This document shows, piece after piece, positions 33,698-43,064 of a DNA stretch of 64,000 nt (the first letter of the stretch is position 1; every line of letters begins with the position of its first letter). Source of the DNA: Stenotrophomonas sp. ATCM1_4 (lineage in GTDB: Bacteria > Pseudomonadota > Gammaproteobacteria > Xanthomonadales > Xanthomonadaceae); NCBI RefSeq assembly GCF_004348115.1, contig NZ_QPFB01000001.1, positions 87,752 through 151,751 of the forward strand. The letters are read 5' to 3'. The position numbers were made by a program, and so were the translations under genes. Under the pieces are notes generated by a model. The model was given only the letters and a program-made list of their open reading frames with translations, was not told the DNA's origin and made no database searches.

Positions 33698-36268
33698 TCA
33701 GCCCTCGACCATCGCCGGCAGATGCTCGCGCACCCATTGCGCCAATGCCGGCGCGGGCAGGGCAGGGGTGAAGTGGAAGCCCTGCGCGATGTGATAGCCC
33801 TGCTCGCCGAGCAGGCGCAGCTGCTCGCTGCTTTCCACGCCTTCGGCCACCACCTTCAGGTGCAGGCTCTGGCCGATGTGGGCGATGGCCTGGGTCAGCG
33901 CGCTGGCCACGCTGTCACGCTCGATCCCGTTGACGAAGCTGCGGTCCAGCTTGAGCTCGCTGATCGGCAGCTGGCGCAGGTAGCTCAGGCTGGAATAGCC
34001 GGTGCCGAAGTCGTCCATCGACAGGCGCACGCCCAGCGCATGCACCTTGCGCAGGGTCTGCAGGGTGACCGGGTCGGCGTCGAGCAGCACGTCCTCGGTG
34101 ATTTCCAGGATCAGGTCCGACGCCGACAGGCCGTGCTCGTGCAGGATCCGGCTGATCATCTCGGCCAGCGCCGGGCTGTGGAAGTTGGTCGGTGACAGGT
34201 TGACCGAGACCGAGGGCACCTCCAGCCCATCCTCGCGCCAGTCGGCCAGCTGGTGGCAGGCCTCGTGCAGCGCCCATTGGCCAAGGTCGCCGATCAGGCC
34301 GGTTTCCTCGGCCAGCGGGATGAAGCGGACCGGCGGCACGTTGCCCAGCCGCGGGTGGTGCCAGCGGGCCAGGGCCTCGACGCTGTGCAGGCGGCCATCG
34401 TGCAGGTCGATCTGCGGCTGGTAGTGCAGTTGCAGCTGGCCCAGCGCGAGGGCTTCGCGCAGGGCATTCTCCAGCGCCAGCCGCTCCTGCGCGCTCTGGT
34501 CCATCTCGCAGCTGTAGAAACGGGCCAGGTTGCGGCCGCTGTGCTTGGCCTGGTACATCGCCATGTCGGCGCGATGCAGCAGGGTTTCCATGCTCGTGCC
34601 GTCGTGCGGGAACACGCTGATGCCGATGCTGGCCGAGGGCCGGATCTCCATCTCCCCCAGCTGCAGCGGCTCGCCCAACGCGCGCAGCAGGCGTTCGCTG
34701 TGTTCGTCGGCGCCCTGCGCGTCGCAGCCGTTGAGCACCACCACGAACTCGTCGCCGGACAGGCGGCCGACGATGTCCATCGGCCCGGTCTGCTCCTGCA
34801 GGCGGCGCGCGACCACCCGCAGCAGTTCATCGCCGCCGGGGTGGCCGAAGGAATCGTTGACCTGCTTGAAGCGGTCCAGGTCGATGAACAGCACCGCCAG
34901 CGACTGGTGGGTGTGGCCGGCGGCGCTGATCGCCTGGTCGGCACGGGCATGCAGCAGGCTGCGGTTGGGCAGGCCGGTGAGGTCGTCGTAGAAGGCCAGC
35001 CGGCGGATGCGGTTGCGCGCTTCCTCGCGTTCCAGCGCCAGCGCGCACAGGTGCACGATCACCTCGACCAGGCGCCGGTGGAAGCTGTCCGGCTCCATCG
35101 GCTGCCGGTAATAGAACGCGAAGGTGCCCAGCACGCGGCCGTCGCTGGACTTGATCGGCGTGGACCAGCACGCCGCCAGGCCGTACTGCAGGGCCAGGTG
35201 GCTGACGCCCTCCCAGTTGGGGTCGCTGGCGATGTCGCGCGCGACCACGGTTTCACCGCAATGGGCCGCGGTGCCGCAGCTGCCCGAATGCGGGCCGACC
35301 GGCGTGCCATCGACCAGCTTGCTGTAGGCCTCCGGCAGGCTGGGCGCGGCCAGCGTGCGCAGCCGGCCGTCCTCCACGCGCAGCACCGAGCAGGTGACCT
35401 GCGGGGCGATCTTCTCGACCTCCTCGCACATCATCTGCATGATCTCGGCGGTGGGTACCTCGCGCACCATCGCATCGAGCATGCGGTGCTGCAGGACCTC
35501 ATGCACCTTGGTGCGGGTGATGTCGGTCAGCACCACGACCATGTTCACCAGCTTGCCGTAGTCGTCGAAGATCGGGTTGATGGTGACCGAGCACCACAGA
35601 GGCTGGCCGTCCTTGCGGTACAGGCGCTCGTCGGCCCGGATCGACTGCCCGGACATCAGCCGCGTCATGTAGGCGGCCATCTGTTCGCCGGAATGATCGT
35701 CCGGCGCCAGCAGGGTGGGGACGTAGCGGCCGAGCAGCTCGCTGTCCAGGAAGCCGAACAGGCGACGGAAGCCCTTGTTCGGGTAGACCACGTGGGCCTG
35801 GGCATCGGTGATCAGCACCGCGCTCTGGGTCTCGTCGAACCCCAGCGACAGCAGCCGCTCGCGCTCCTGCGCCTGGCGCCGCGCGGTGACGTCGCTGATC
35901 AGCGCCATGTGGATGTCGCGGCCGCCGCTGGACACGTGCGACAGGGTCACGCTGATCCAGCAGTGGCTGCCGTCCTTGCGCACCAGTTGGATGTCATGCG
36001 GCGCCAGGGCCAGTTCCTGCACGCGGTTGCTGGCCCCCGGGTACAGGCGGGTGTCATAGCGCTCGCGCATGGAGGGCGGGGCCAGCTGGCCCAGGTTCCT
36101 GCCCAGCATTTCCTCGCGCGGCCAGCCGGAGATGGTCTCCATCGCGCGGTTGAGGTACAGGATGGTGTTCTGTCCGTCGAACAGGATCACGCCGCTGCCA
36201 ATGCGCTCCAGCGCGGCAGAAAAGAAGTGCAGCATGTCCTCTGTCGATGACAGCAGCTGCCGGTGCAT
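33698..36268 (-). CDS. PAS-PAS-GAF-GGDEF-EAL cyclic-di-GMP protein
   Basis: An 856-residue cytoplasmic signalling protein. Two PAS domains (about 20-130 and 140-255) are followed by a GAF domain (about 265-425), a GGDEF domain (about 430-590) and an EAL domain (about 605-850). The cyclase signature reads SGDEF near residue 504, a substitution still found in some active cyclases. The phosphodiesterase signature is intact: EAL at 631-633, VNLSPTNF, EITEDVL, DDFGTGYSS and VVAEGVE. It may have both activities, with the EAL domain the safer bet. ATG at 36268 has AGGGGAG at 7 bp; two GTG codons lie upstream. Confidence 0.9.
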   Translation of the reverse strand: MHRQLLSSTEDMLHFFSAALERIGSGVILFDGQNTILYLNRAMETISGWPREEMLGRNLGQLAPPSMRERYDTRLYPGASNRVQELALAPHDIQLVRKDGSHCWISVTLSHVSSGGRDIHMALISDVTARRQAQERERLLSLGFDETQSAVLITDAQAHVVYPNKGFRRLFGFLDSELLGRYVPTLLAPDDHSGEQMAAYMTRLMSGQSIRADERLYRKDGQPLWCSVTINPIFDDYGKLVNMVVVLTDITRTKVHEVLQHRMLDAMVREVPTAEIMQMMCEEVEKIAPQVTCSVLRVEDGRLRTLAAPSLPEAYSKLVDGTPVGPHSGSCGTAAHCGETVVARDIASDPNWEGVSHLALQYGLAACWSTPIKSSDGRVLGTFAFYYRQPMEPDSFHRRLVEVIVHLCALALEREEARNRIRRLAFYDDLTGLPNRSLLHARADQAISAAGHTHQSLAVLFIDLDRFKQVNDSFGHPGGDELLRVVARRLQEQTGPMDIVGRLSGDEFVVVLNGCDAQGADEHSERLLRALGEPLQLGEMEIRPSASIGISVFPHDGTSMETLLHRADMAMYQAKHSGRNLARFYSCEMDQSAQERLALENALREALALGQLQLHYQPQIDLHDGRLHSVEALARWHHPRLGNVPPVRFIPLAEETGLIGDLGQWALHEACHQLADWREDGLEVPSVSVNLSPTNFHSPALAEMISRILHEHGLSASDLILEITEDVLLDADPVTLQTLRKVHALGVRLSMDDFGTGYSSLSYLRQLPISELKLDRSFVNGIERDSVASALTQAIAHIGQSLHLKVVAEGVESSEQLRLLGEQGYHIAQGFHFTPALPAPALAQWVREHLPAMVEG

Positions 36269-36468
36269 CACCACGCTCCCCTGAACGTTGGAACCGTTTT
36301 ACACACTTACGGCGCGGGAAGGGTAACGCTGAAGGTCCAGCCGGGCCCCTTGGCCCGCGTGATGTCTGGATACTGTGCCGCAACGCACCTTTCCGTGTCC
36401 TGGCAGCAATACCCTGCCGCCGTAACAGTCGCTGGCACAAGCCGGACCGCATCCGGTATCGTGCGCGG

Positions 36469-37260
36469 ATGATCTCCCCCCGTCCCGCCCGCCAGGGCGG
36501 TGTGGCTCGCGTGTTCCGTTACCTGTACCGCGTCCCGCTGCTGCTGGTGCACATCGTCCTGTTCCTGCCGCTGATCCTGTTGCTGATGGCCCCGCCATTC
36601 GGCCGCATCGGCGGGCCTGCCGATCCCCTGGAGCACCGCGTGGTGCGCTGGTGGTCGGGCGTGCTGATGTGGATCTTCGGCTTCCGGCTCAAGCGCTTCG
36701 GCCAGCCGCTGCCGGGGCCGGTGCTGTTCGTGGCCAACCACGTGGGCTGGGTCGACATCTGCATGATCCACAGCCAGAAGATGGTCGGTTTCGTCGCCAA
36801 GCGCGAGATCGCCGGCTGGCCGCTGGTCGGCTGGCTGGCCAGCCGTGGGCATACCATCTACCACCAGCGCGGCAACACCGAGTCGCTGGGCGGGGTGATG
36901 GAGGAAATGGTCAAGCGCCTGAACGAACAGCGGCCGGTGGCGGTGTTCCCCGAAGGCCGCACCCGCGGTGGCCACGAAGTGGGCCCGTTTCACGCCCGCA
37001 TCTTCCAGGCGGCGGTGGAGGCCAACGTGCCGGTGCAGCCGGTGGCCTTGCGCTACGGCGTGCGCGGTGACGCGCAGACCATGGTGGCGTTCGGGCCGGG
37101 CGAGAGCTTCTTCGGCAACTTCCTGCGCCTGCTCGGCGAGCCGGCGCGTGCGGCGCAGGTGCACTTCCTCGCGCCGATCGGCAGCCAGGACCTGGAAGGT
37201 CGCCGCCGCATCGCCGAAACCTCGCGTGCGCGCATCGTGGCGGTGATGGAAGGACCGTGA
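36469..37260 (+). CDS. plsC: 1-acyl-sn-glycerol-3-phosphate acyltransferase
   Basis: A 263-residue membrane-associated acyltransferase. The catalytic NHxxxxD box is NHVGWVD (Asn90-Asp96) and the glycerophosphate-binding box is FPEGRTRGG (from Phe160). Two hydrophobic segments at residues 24-42 and 62-72 anchor it to the inner membrane. ATG at 36469 is preferred; upstream in-frame sequence is non-coding in character. It ends 4 bp before the YheT gene, so the two are co-transcribed. It acylates lysophosphatidic acid in phospholipid synthesis. Confidence 0.86.
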   Translation: MISPRPARQGGVARVFRYLYRVPLLLVHIVLFLPLILLLMAPPFGRIGGPADPLEHRVVRWWSGVLMWIFGFRLKRFGQPLPGPVLFVANHVGWVDICMIHSQKMVGFVAKREIAGWPLVGWLASRGHTIYHQRGNTESLGGVMEEMVKRLNEQRPVAVFPEGRTRGGHEVGPFHARIFQAAVEANVPVQPVALRYGVRGDAQTMVAFGPGESFFGNFLRLLGEPARAAQVHFLAPIGSQDLEGRRRIAETSRARIVAVMEGP

Positions 37261-37264
37261 GGCG

Positions 37265-38302
37265 ATGTCGGTCGTGCGCCTGCCGTCGTCGGAAAGCCGC
37301 CAGCCGGACGCGCTGAACGCCGCCGACTACCTGCCGCCGCGCTGGCTGCGCAATCCCCACCTGCAATCGATGCTGGCTTCGAGCCGGCTGCGCCTGCGCC
37401 GCGGCCTGCAGCTGCTGGCCGCCACCGGCGCGGTCAACCGCGAACTGATCCTGGACGGCGGTGACGGCGTGCGCCTGCAGGCCTGGCACAGCAGCGTGCC
37501 GGGCCGTGCCCCGGTCGGGCTGGCGCTGCTGCTGCATGGCTGGGAAGGCAGCACCGAGTCGAGCTACATGCGCATGACCGCCGCGCGCATGCTGGAGGCC
37601 GGCTTCGACGTGGTGCGGCTGAACTTCCGCGACCACGGCAACACCCACCACCTGAACCCGGGCATCTTCCACTCCTGCCGCATCGATGAAGTGGTGCAGG
37701 CCGCCGGCGACGTGGCGCGCCGTTTCCCGGACCTGCCGATGGTGGCCGCCGGCTACTCGCTGGGCGGCAACTTCGTGCTGCGCCTGGCCCTGCATGCACC
37801 GGCCGCGGGCGTGCCCCTGCGGCACGTGGCCTCGGTCTGCCCGGTGCTGGACCCGGCGGTGACGATGGAGAGCATCGAGCACGGGCCGGCGATGTACGAC
37901 TGGTACTTCCGCCGCAAGTGGACCGGCTCGCTGCGGCGCAAGCGCGCGCTGTTCCCCGAGCTGGCCGACTGCGACGACGACGTGCTCAAGCTGGACATCC
38001 GCGCGCTGACCGGCTGGCTGGTGAACCGGCATACCGACTTCCCCACGCTGCAGGACTACTTCGAGGGCTACTCGATCGCCGGCCACAAGCTGGCCGGGCT
38101 GCAGGTGCCGGCCGAGATCCTGATGGCGCAGGACGACCCGGTCATCCCCTTCGCCACCTTCGACCATTGGCAGCTGCCGAACCACGCACGCCTGCAGATC
38201 GCGCGCTGGGGCGGGCATTGCGGGTTCATCGAGAACCTGCGCGGCGATGGCTTCTCCGAGCGCTGGGTCACCCGGCAACTGCTGGCGGCGTTGCCAGGCT
38301 GA
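37265..38302 (+). CDS. YheT-family alpha/beta hydrolase
   Basis: A 345-residue alpha/beta hydrolase of the YheT/ABHD1-3 group. The nucleophile elbow is GYSLGG with Ser165, the oxyanion region LLHGWEGSTESSYMR is typical of the group, and the Asp and His of the triad fall in QDDPVIPF and GGHCGFIE near the end. ABHD-like relatives are phospholipases or esterases, which fits the coupling to plsC 4 bp upstream. ATG at 37265. Substrate unproven. Confidence 0.87.
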   Translation: MSVVRLPSSESRQPDALNAADYLPPRWLRNPHLQSMLASSRLRLRRGLQLLAATGAVNRELILDGGDGVRLQAWHSSVPGRAPVGLALLLHGWEGSTESSYMRMTAARMLEAGFDVVRLNFRDHGNTHHLNPGIFHSCRIDEVVQAAGDVARRFPDLPMVAAGYSLGGNFVLRLALHAPAAGVPLRHVASVCPVLDPAVTMESIEHGPAMYDWYFRRKWTGSLRRKRALFPELADCDDDVLKLDIRALTGWLVNRHTDFPTLQDYFEGYSIAGHKLAGLQVPAEILMAQDDPVIPFATFDHWQLPNHARLQIARWGGHCGFIENLRGDGFSERWVTRQLLAALPG

Positions 38303-38361
38303 ACCGTGGTGTGGCGGGCGCGCCCGCTACAATGGGTTTTTTGCGCTCACGCTGGACCGCC

Positions 38362-40431
38362 ATGCAAGACAAGATCATCGAAGCCCTGCGCCGCAACGCC
38401 AACGACGACGCGGTGTCCCTGGCCCGCGAATGGGTGGCGGCCGAACCGCAGCAGGCGCAGGCCCATCGCTGGCTGGCGCTGGCCCTGCAGCAGGACAACC
38501 AGCTGGAACAGGCCCAGGCCAGCCTGGACCAGGCACTGGCGCTGGCGCCGGAAGAGGCCGCCCTGCACCTGCAGCACGCCGGCCTGCTGCTGGCCCTGCG
38601 CCAGCTCGAGGCCGCCGACCAGGCGCTGGACCGCAGCACCGCGCTCAACCCCAATGAATTCTCCGCCTACCTGATGCAGGCGCACTTGGCGCTGGGCCGC
38701 GAGGACATCGACGAAGCCGACCGCCTGATCCGCCTGGCCGAACGCGTGGACCCGGACAGCCCGGAGCTGGGGGCGGTGCAGGGCATGGTCGCGTTGCGCC
38801 GCGGCGAGCTGGACCGCGCGCTGGGCGTGCTGTCGGCCGCGGTCGAGCGCCTGCCGCGCGATCCGCGCCTGCTCTACGCACTGGGCTTCGCCTATCTGGG
38901 CAAGGACATGCCGGCGTTCGCCGAGCAGGCCTTCCGCCGCGTGCTCGAACTGGTCCCGGACAACCAGGCGCTGCGCGGCCTGCTGGTGCAGCTGGCGCTG
39001 CGCCAGGGCCATGTCGACAACGCGGCCGAAGTGATGCGCGAGGTGCTGGCCAGCAAGGGGGGCGACACCCCCGGCCTGCGTCGCCTGGCCGGCGAGCTGG
39101 AGCTGGCCTCCGGCCAGCCGCTGCAGGCGCTGGAACACCTGCGCCCGCTGCTGTCGCAGCTGCCCGGTGACCGCGGCACGCTGCAGATGCTGCTGGTGGC
39201 CTGGCAGCGACTGGGGCGCGAGGAGGAAGCCAGCGCCGCGCTGGATGCGGCACTGGAAGCCCACCCGCAGCTGCACGACCTGTGGCTGGCCCGCCTGGCG
39301 ATCCCGGCGGTGGGCAGCCCGGAAGCGGTGGCCGTGGTCGAGCGCTGGCTGGCGGCCATGCCCGACCATGTGCCGGCGCTGGAAGCCCGCATGCGGCTGC
39401 ATGACATGAACGAGGAAAGCGACGCGGCCGAGGCCATCGCCCGTCGCATCGCCGCGCTGGAGCCGGGCCGCGTCAGCGCCGAGCAGCGCATCGTCGAAGC
39501 CCTGCTGCTGCGCGATGCGCCCGCGGCGGCGGCGCATGTCCAGGCACTGGTCGACAGCGCCCCGGAAGCCGCGCGGCCGAACCTGCGCAGCTGGCTGGGC
39601 ACCGTGCAGGACCGTGGCGGCAACCCGGCCGGCGCGGTGGCCACCTGGCTGCAGCTGCATGCCGAGCAGGCCGCCACGCGCCTGCCGCTGCCACCGCAGG
39701 CCAAGGCCCCGGTGGAATGGCCGGCGCTGGGTGAGGTGGCCGACGACAACGCGATGCGCCCGCTGTTCGTCTGGGGCGCGCCGGGCTCGGGCGTGGAGCG
39801 CGTGGTGACGGTGATGGCGGCCGGCAGCCGGGTGCTGCGCGCCGACCGTTTCGGTGCCACCCCGCCGACCGATGGTTTCCAGAACTACCTGACCCTGCAG
39901 CGGCTGGCCACCGATGCGCTGACGCCCGAGCAGCTGGTGCAGCAGTGGCGCGAGCAGCTGCCGGCGCGCGGCATCGCCGACGGCAACGTCATCGACTGGC
40001 TGCTGTGGTGGGACAACGCGCTGTTGTGGGCGCTGCGCCCGCAGTTGCCGGAAGGCCGCCTGGTGGTGGCGGTGCGCGACCCGCGCGACATGTTCATCGA
40101 ATGGCTGGCGCTGGGTGCACCGGCGCCACTGGCGCTGACCTCGTCGATGGACGCGGCGCAGTGGCTGGCACGCTCCGTGGAGCAGGTGGCCGAGCTGCAC
40201 GAGGGCGACCTGTACCCGCACCTGATCCTCCGCACCGACGAGGCGGTGAACGACCCGGCGGCGATGGGCGCGCTGCTGGAGCAGGCCTTCGGCGTGCGCT
40301 TCCCGCAGGTGCGCAGCCTCGGCCCGGGCACCGTCGAGGCCGGCCACTGGCGCCGCTACGCCCAGGTGCTGGCGGCGGAATTCCTGTATCTCACCCCGGT
40401 CGCGGTGCGACTGGGCTACCCCGAAGCCTGA
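38362..40431 (+). CDS. TPR-repeat protein fused to a sulfotransferase-like domain
   Basis: A 689-residue protein. Residues 1 to about 440 are TPR repeats (for example AHRWLALALQQDNQLEQAQA and LLYALGFAYLGKDMPAFAEQ). From about 465 a sulfotransferase-like domain begins with FVWGAPGSGVERV, the 5'-phosphosulfate loop, and includes VVAVRDPRDMFIEWL. Such fusions are common in xanthomonads and modify sugars, lipids or proteins, but the acceptor is unknown. ATG at 38362; a TACAAT -10-like sequence lies at 38328-38333. It starts 59 bp after the YheT gene and is followed 14 bp later by the PEBP gene. Confidence 0.82.
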   Translation: MQDKIIEALRRNANDDAVSLAREWVAAEPQQAQAHRWLALALQQDNQLEQAQASLDQALALAPEEAALHLQHAGLLLALRQLEAADQALDRSTALNPNEFSAYLMQAHLALGREDIDEADRLIRLAERVDPDSPELGAVQGMVALRRGELDRALGVLSAAVERLPRDPRLLYALGFAYLGKDMPAFAEQAFRRVLELVPDNQALRGLLVQLALRQGHVDNAAEVMREVLASKGGDTPGLRRLAGELELASGQPLQALEHLRPLLSQLPGDRGTLQMLLVAWQRLGREEEASAALDAALEAHPQLHDLWLARLAIPAVGSPEAVAVVERWLAAMPDHVPALEARMRLHDMNEESDAAEAIARRIAALEPGRVSAEQRIVEALLLRDAPAAAAHVQALVDSAPEAARPNLRSWLGTVQDRGGNPAGAVATWLQLHAEQAATRLPLPPQAKAPVEWPALGEVADDNAMRPLFVWGAPGSGVERVVTVMAAGSRVLRADRFGATPPTDGFQNYLTLQRLATDALTPEQLVQQWREQLPARGIADGNVIDWLLWWDNALLWALRPQLPEGRLVVAVRDPRDMFIEWLALGAPAPLALTSSMDAAQWLARSVEQVAELHEGDLYPHLILRTDEAVNDPAAMGALLEQAFGVRFPQVRSLGPGTVEAGHWRRYAQVLAAEFLYLTPVAVRLGYPEA

Positions 40432-40445
40432 CCCGAGGACCCCCG

Positions 40446-41054
40446 ATGAAACTGGACAGCCAGAGTTTCAGCAACGGCCAGCCGATCCCGGCCGAGTTCG
40501 CCGCCGGCCAGCCGTCCGGCGTTGCCGGCAACCGCAACCCGCAGCTGTCCTGGCACGACGTGCCCGAAGGCACGCGCTCGTTTGCCCTGCTGTGCGTGGA
40601 CCCGGACGCGCCGACCGTGGCCGAGCTGGTCGGTCGCGACGATGTCGGCATCCCGCTGGACCAGCCACGCGCTGATTTCGTGCACTGGGTGATGGTGGAT
40701 ATCCCCGCCGACGTGCGGGAGATCGCCGCCGGCAGCTGCAGCGACGGCTTCACCGCGCACGGCAAGCAGCAACCGGCGGGCCCGGCCGGCGCGCGCCAGG
40801 GCATCAATGACTACACCGGCTGGTTCGCCGGTGACCTCGACATGGCCGGCACCTATTTCGGCTATGACGGCCCGTACCCGCCGTTCAACGACGAGCGCCC
40901 GCACCGCTATTTCTTCCGCGTGTTCGCGCTGGACGTGGCGTCGCTGCCGGTCGAAGGCGCCTTCACCGCCGCCGATGTGTTCAGCGCGATGCAGGGCCAT
41001 GTGCTGGCCGAAGCCGCGGTGCACGGCACCTACACGTTGAACCCGCACCTCTGA
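40446..41054 (+). CDS. YbhB/YbcL-type PEBP-like protein
   Basis: A 202-residue phosphatidylethanolamine-binding-protein-like domain. The ligand-pocket signatures are LLCVDPDAPT and DFVHWVMVDIP, followed by YFGYDGPYPPF and HRYFFRVFALD, the bacterial YbhB/YbcL pattern. No signal peptide. ATG at 40446 after CCCGAGGAC, 14 bp downstream of the TPR-sulfotransferase gene. Function in bacteria is poorly known; relatives inhibit kinases or proteases, which is not inferred here. Confidence 0.86.
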   Translation: MKLDSQSFSNGQPIPAEFAAGQPSGVAGNRNPQLSWHDVPEGTRSFALLCVDPDAPTVAELVGRDDVGIPLDQPRADFVHWVMVDIPADVREIAAGSCSDGFTAHGKQQPAGPAGARQGINDYTGWFAGDLDMAGTYFGYDGPYPPFNDERPHRYFFRVFALDVASLPVEGAFTAADVFSAMQGHVLAEAAVHGTYTLNPHL

Positions 41055-41151
41055 CCGGTACCGCCGGGCGCGGTGCCGCCACACGGCGGCAGGGAACCGA
41101 AATGACGAGGGCGCCTTGCGGCGCACTCGTCGTCTGCTTCGCAGCGGTGGC

Positions 41152-41970
41152 TTACTTGCCCACCTGCTCGGAGCTGATCACCATGTCCAGCACGTAGGCC
41201 AGCGAAGACGCGTCGGCCGGCGGGTTCTTCACCTGGAAACGCTTCAGGCGCAGCACGTTGCGCACGCCCGGCTGGTGGGTGTAACCCTCGATGTTGCCGT
41301 AGAAGTTCTCCCACTCACCGCGCTTGCCCTGCTCCAGGCCCTGCTCGTTGTACTTCACCTCGCGCACCTGCAGGCACTGTGCATCACGCATCACGCCATG
41401 GGTGCAGGGCTTGGTCTGTGCATCGACTTCCAGGAACACGCGCTCGCCCTCGCCGCCGTAGCGGGCTTCGGCGGTCGGCTCGGCGCGGAAGGTCAGCACG
41501 TCGCCATTGGCGGCGGCCAGCACCAGCTGCGACGCATCCAGCGAACGGATCGTCAGCTTGCCCTGCAGGCGCTCGCTGACCAGGCCGTCCAGCGCCATCA
41601 CGCCCGGCTCGCCGCAGGCCATGTTGGTGGACATCATGTTGCCGACGCTGAGTGCGTCGCCTTCCAGCGTGTAGCCACCGCCCATGCCGTTGCAGGCATT
41701 GCTCACGCTCAGGCGGCCGTCCTTGAAGTCCAGCGTGACCGGCTTGTCGGCGCGCACGAACAGCGCGTCCACGCGCTTGCCGGCCGAATCCACGGCGGTG
41801 TCGAGCAGCCAGTGGTTGGCGCCCAGCTGGGTGGCGTCGATCGAGGCCGCCGCGGCCGGGGTGGCGGTGTTGGCGGCGGGGGTGGCTTCACTCTTGGTGG
41901 TCGTCTGCGACGGGTTGCTGCAGGCGGCCATCAGGGCCAGCGGCAGGGCCAGCATGAGGATGCGCTTCAT
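41152..41970 (-). CDS. META-domain lipoprotein with C-terminal DUF4377
   Basis: A 272-residue lipoprotein. The lipobox LMAAC places the modified Cys at residue 17. After a Thr/Ala-rich linker, a META (HslJ-like) domain follows at about 47-150 (HWLLDTAVDS, NACNGMGGGYTLEGDAL, MACGEPGVMALDG), then a DUF4377-type domain in the last 90 residues (KPCTHGVMRDAQCLQVREVKY). HslJ-like proteins are linked to envelope stress and novobiocin tolerance in E. coli. ATG at 41970 has AAGGAG upstream. It follows a convergent PEBP gene and is transcribed toward it. Confidence 0.84.
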   Translation of the reverse strand: MKRILMLALPLALMAACSNPSQTTTKSEATPAANTATPAAAASIDATQLGANHWLLDTAVDSAGKRVDALFVRADKPVTLDFKDGRLSVSNACNGMGGGYTLEGDALSVGNMMSTNMACGEPGVMALDGLVSERLQGKLTIRSLDASQLVLAAANGDVLTFRAEPTAEARYGGEGERVFLEVDAQTKPCTHGVMRDAQCLQVREVKYNEQGLEQGKRGEWENFYGNIEGYTHQPGVRNVLRLKRFQVKNPPADASSLAYVLDMVISSEQVGK

Positions 41971-42053
41971 GGACAACTCCTTGGGTCATGGAAAGGATTC
42001 GGGACGACAAACGGATGAAGCTGCCGGCCGGGGTTGAAGGCGCCGGGGCGCGT

Positions 42054-42848
42054 TCAGTTTCCAGCAGGCAAGAACAGCAGCAAGCCAATGCCCAGTGCGA
42101 TGCGGTATAGCGCGAAGCCCGTGAAGGGCCGGCGCTTGATGTAGTCCAGCAGCCACTTCACCACCACGAAGCCGGTGATGACGGCGGCGGTGAAGGCCAC
42201 CCCGACGTCGGTCCAGTTTTCGCTGCCGAGCTGCCCGTCCTTGGCAAGTTCCAGGAACGCGTAGCCACTGGCGGCGAACATGGTGGGAATACCCACCAGG
42301 AAGACGAACTCGGCCGCGGCGGCGCGGCGCGTCAGGCCCAGCAGCATGGCCAGGAAGATGGCCGCCGCCGAGCGCGAGGTGCCGGGGAACACGCCGGCCA
42401 CCACCTGTGCCAGGCCGACGCCGATGGCCACCGTCCAGGTGACCGTCTCGCGGTCGGGCAGGCGTGCGGCGAAGCGTTCGGCAGCCAGCATCCAGACGCC
42501 ACCGATGACCAGCGCCCACGCCACCGGGGTCACCGTTTCCGGCAGCTCCCAGCCGGCCAGGCGTACCGGCAGGCCGACCACGGCGGTGACCAGGAAGGCC
42601 ACGCCCAGCTTCATGACGTAGTCGCGGTTCTCGCGCTGGCCCAGGCCGGTGGCCAGCGTCCACAGCCGCTGCCGCAACGCCAGCGTCACCGCCAGGATGG
42701 CACCGGCCTGGATCACGATGTTGAAGAAGTCCGAGCGGCTGCCCAGCCAGTGCTGGGCGATCAGCAGGTGACCGGTGCTGGAGATGGGGAGGAATTCGGT
42801 GAGGCCTTCGAGAATGCCCAGCAGGAGGGCGGAGAGCAGGTCGGACAT
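42054..42848 (-). CDS. uppP: Undecaprenyl-diphosphatase
   Basis: A 264-residue polytopic membrane phosphatase of the UppP/BacA family. The active-site motifs are [16 protein letters not shown] (residues 12-27, with the Glu and His ligands) and [10 protein letters not shown] near residue 169. It recycles the lipid carrier of peptidoglycan and O-antigen synthesis and gives bacitracin resistance. ATG at 42848 is the family start; no strong ribosome site is seen. Its upstream region carries the two NtrC boxes that serve glnA. Confidence 0.92.
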   Translation of the reverse strand: MSDLLSALLLGILEGLTEFLPISSTGHLLIAQHWLGSRSDFFNIVIQAGAILAVTLALRQRLWTLATGLGQRENRDYVMKLGVAFLVTAVVGLPVRLAGWELPETVTPVAWALVIGGVWMLAAERFAARLPDRETVTWTVAIGVGLAQVVAGVFPGTSRSAAAIFLAMLLGLTRRAAAAEFVFLVGIPTMFAASGYAFLELAKDGQLGSENWTDVGVAFTAAVITGFVVVKWLLDYIKRRPFTGFALYRIALGIGLLLFLPAGN

Positions 42849-42896
42849 GGAGATCGGTGGGGAAAAAGGCCGGTACAGCATAGTCCAAGTGATGTG

Positions 42897-42914
42897 TTGC
42901 ACCTGCATGGTGCC
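42897..42914. promoter_or_regulatory. NtrC binding site 1 upstream of glnA
   Basis: TTGCACC-TGCA-TGGTGCC matches the NtrC palindrome TGCACC-N4-TGGTGCA except for the last base. Its centre is about 30 bp (three helical turns) from site 2, so two NtrC dimers would bind on the same DNA face. Confidence 0.8.
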
Positions 42915-42925
42915 GTGCACGCCGC

Positions 42926-42944
42926 TTGCACCTCCGTGGTGCAA
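42926..42944. promoter_or_regulatory. NtrC binding site 2 upstream of glnA
   Basis: TTGCACC-TCCG-TGGTGCAA contains the full NtrC consensus TGCACC-N4-TGGTGCA. It lies about 70 bp upstream of the -24 element of the glnA promoter. Confidence 0.88.
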
Positions 42945-43006
42945 ACAGGTCGATGCAATTGCAACTTTCACCAAACAAAAACAATCACTTGCGATGCTTT
43001 CGGGGT

Positions 43007-43022
43007 TGGCACGCTACTTGCT
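43007..43022 (+). promoter_or_regulatory. Sigma-54 promoter of glnA
   Basis: TGGCACG-CTAC-TTGCT agrees fully with the sigma-54 consensus TGGCACG-N4-TTGCW, with the invariant GG and GC at the right distance. It lies 43 bp upstream of the glnA start codon. Confidence 0.9.
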
Positions 43023-43064
43023 CCTTCACCCCCACACGTCATTACCCATCCGAGGTTGCACCCG

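Noticed and set aside
38314..38327. Palindrome GCGGGCGCGCCCGC before the TPR-sulfotransferase gene considered as a terminator
   Set aside because: The arms meet with no loop and the T-run lies several bases further on; it is better seen as a GC-rich palindrome next to a -10-like TACAAT.
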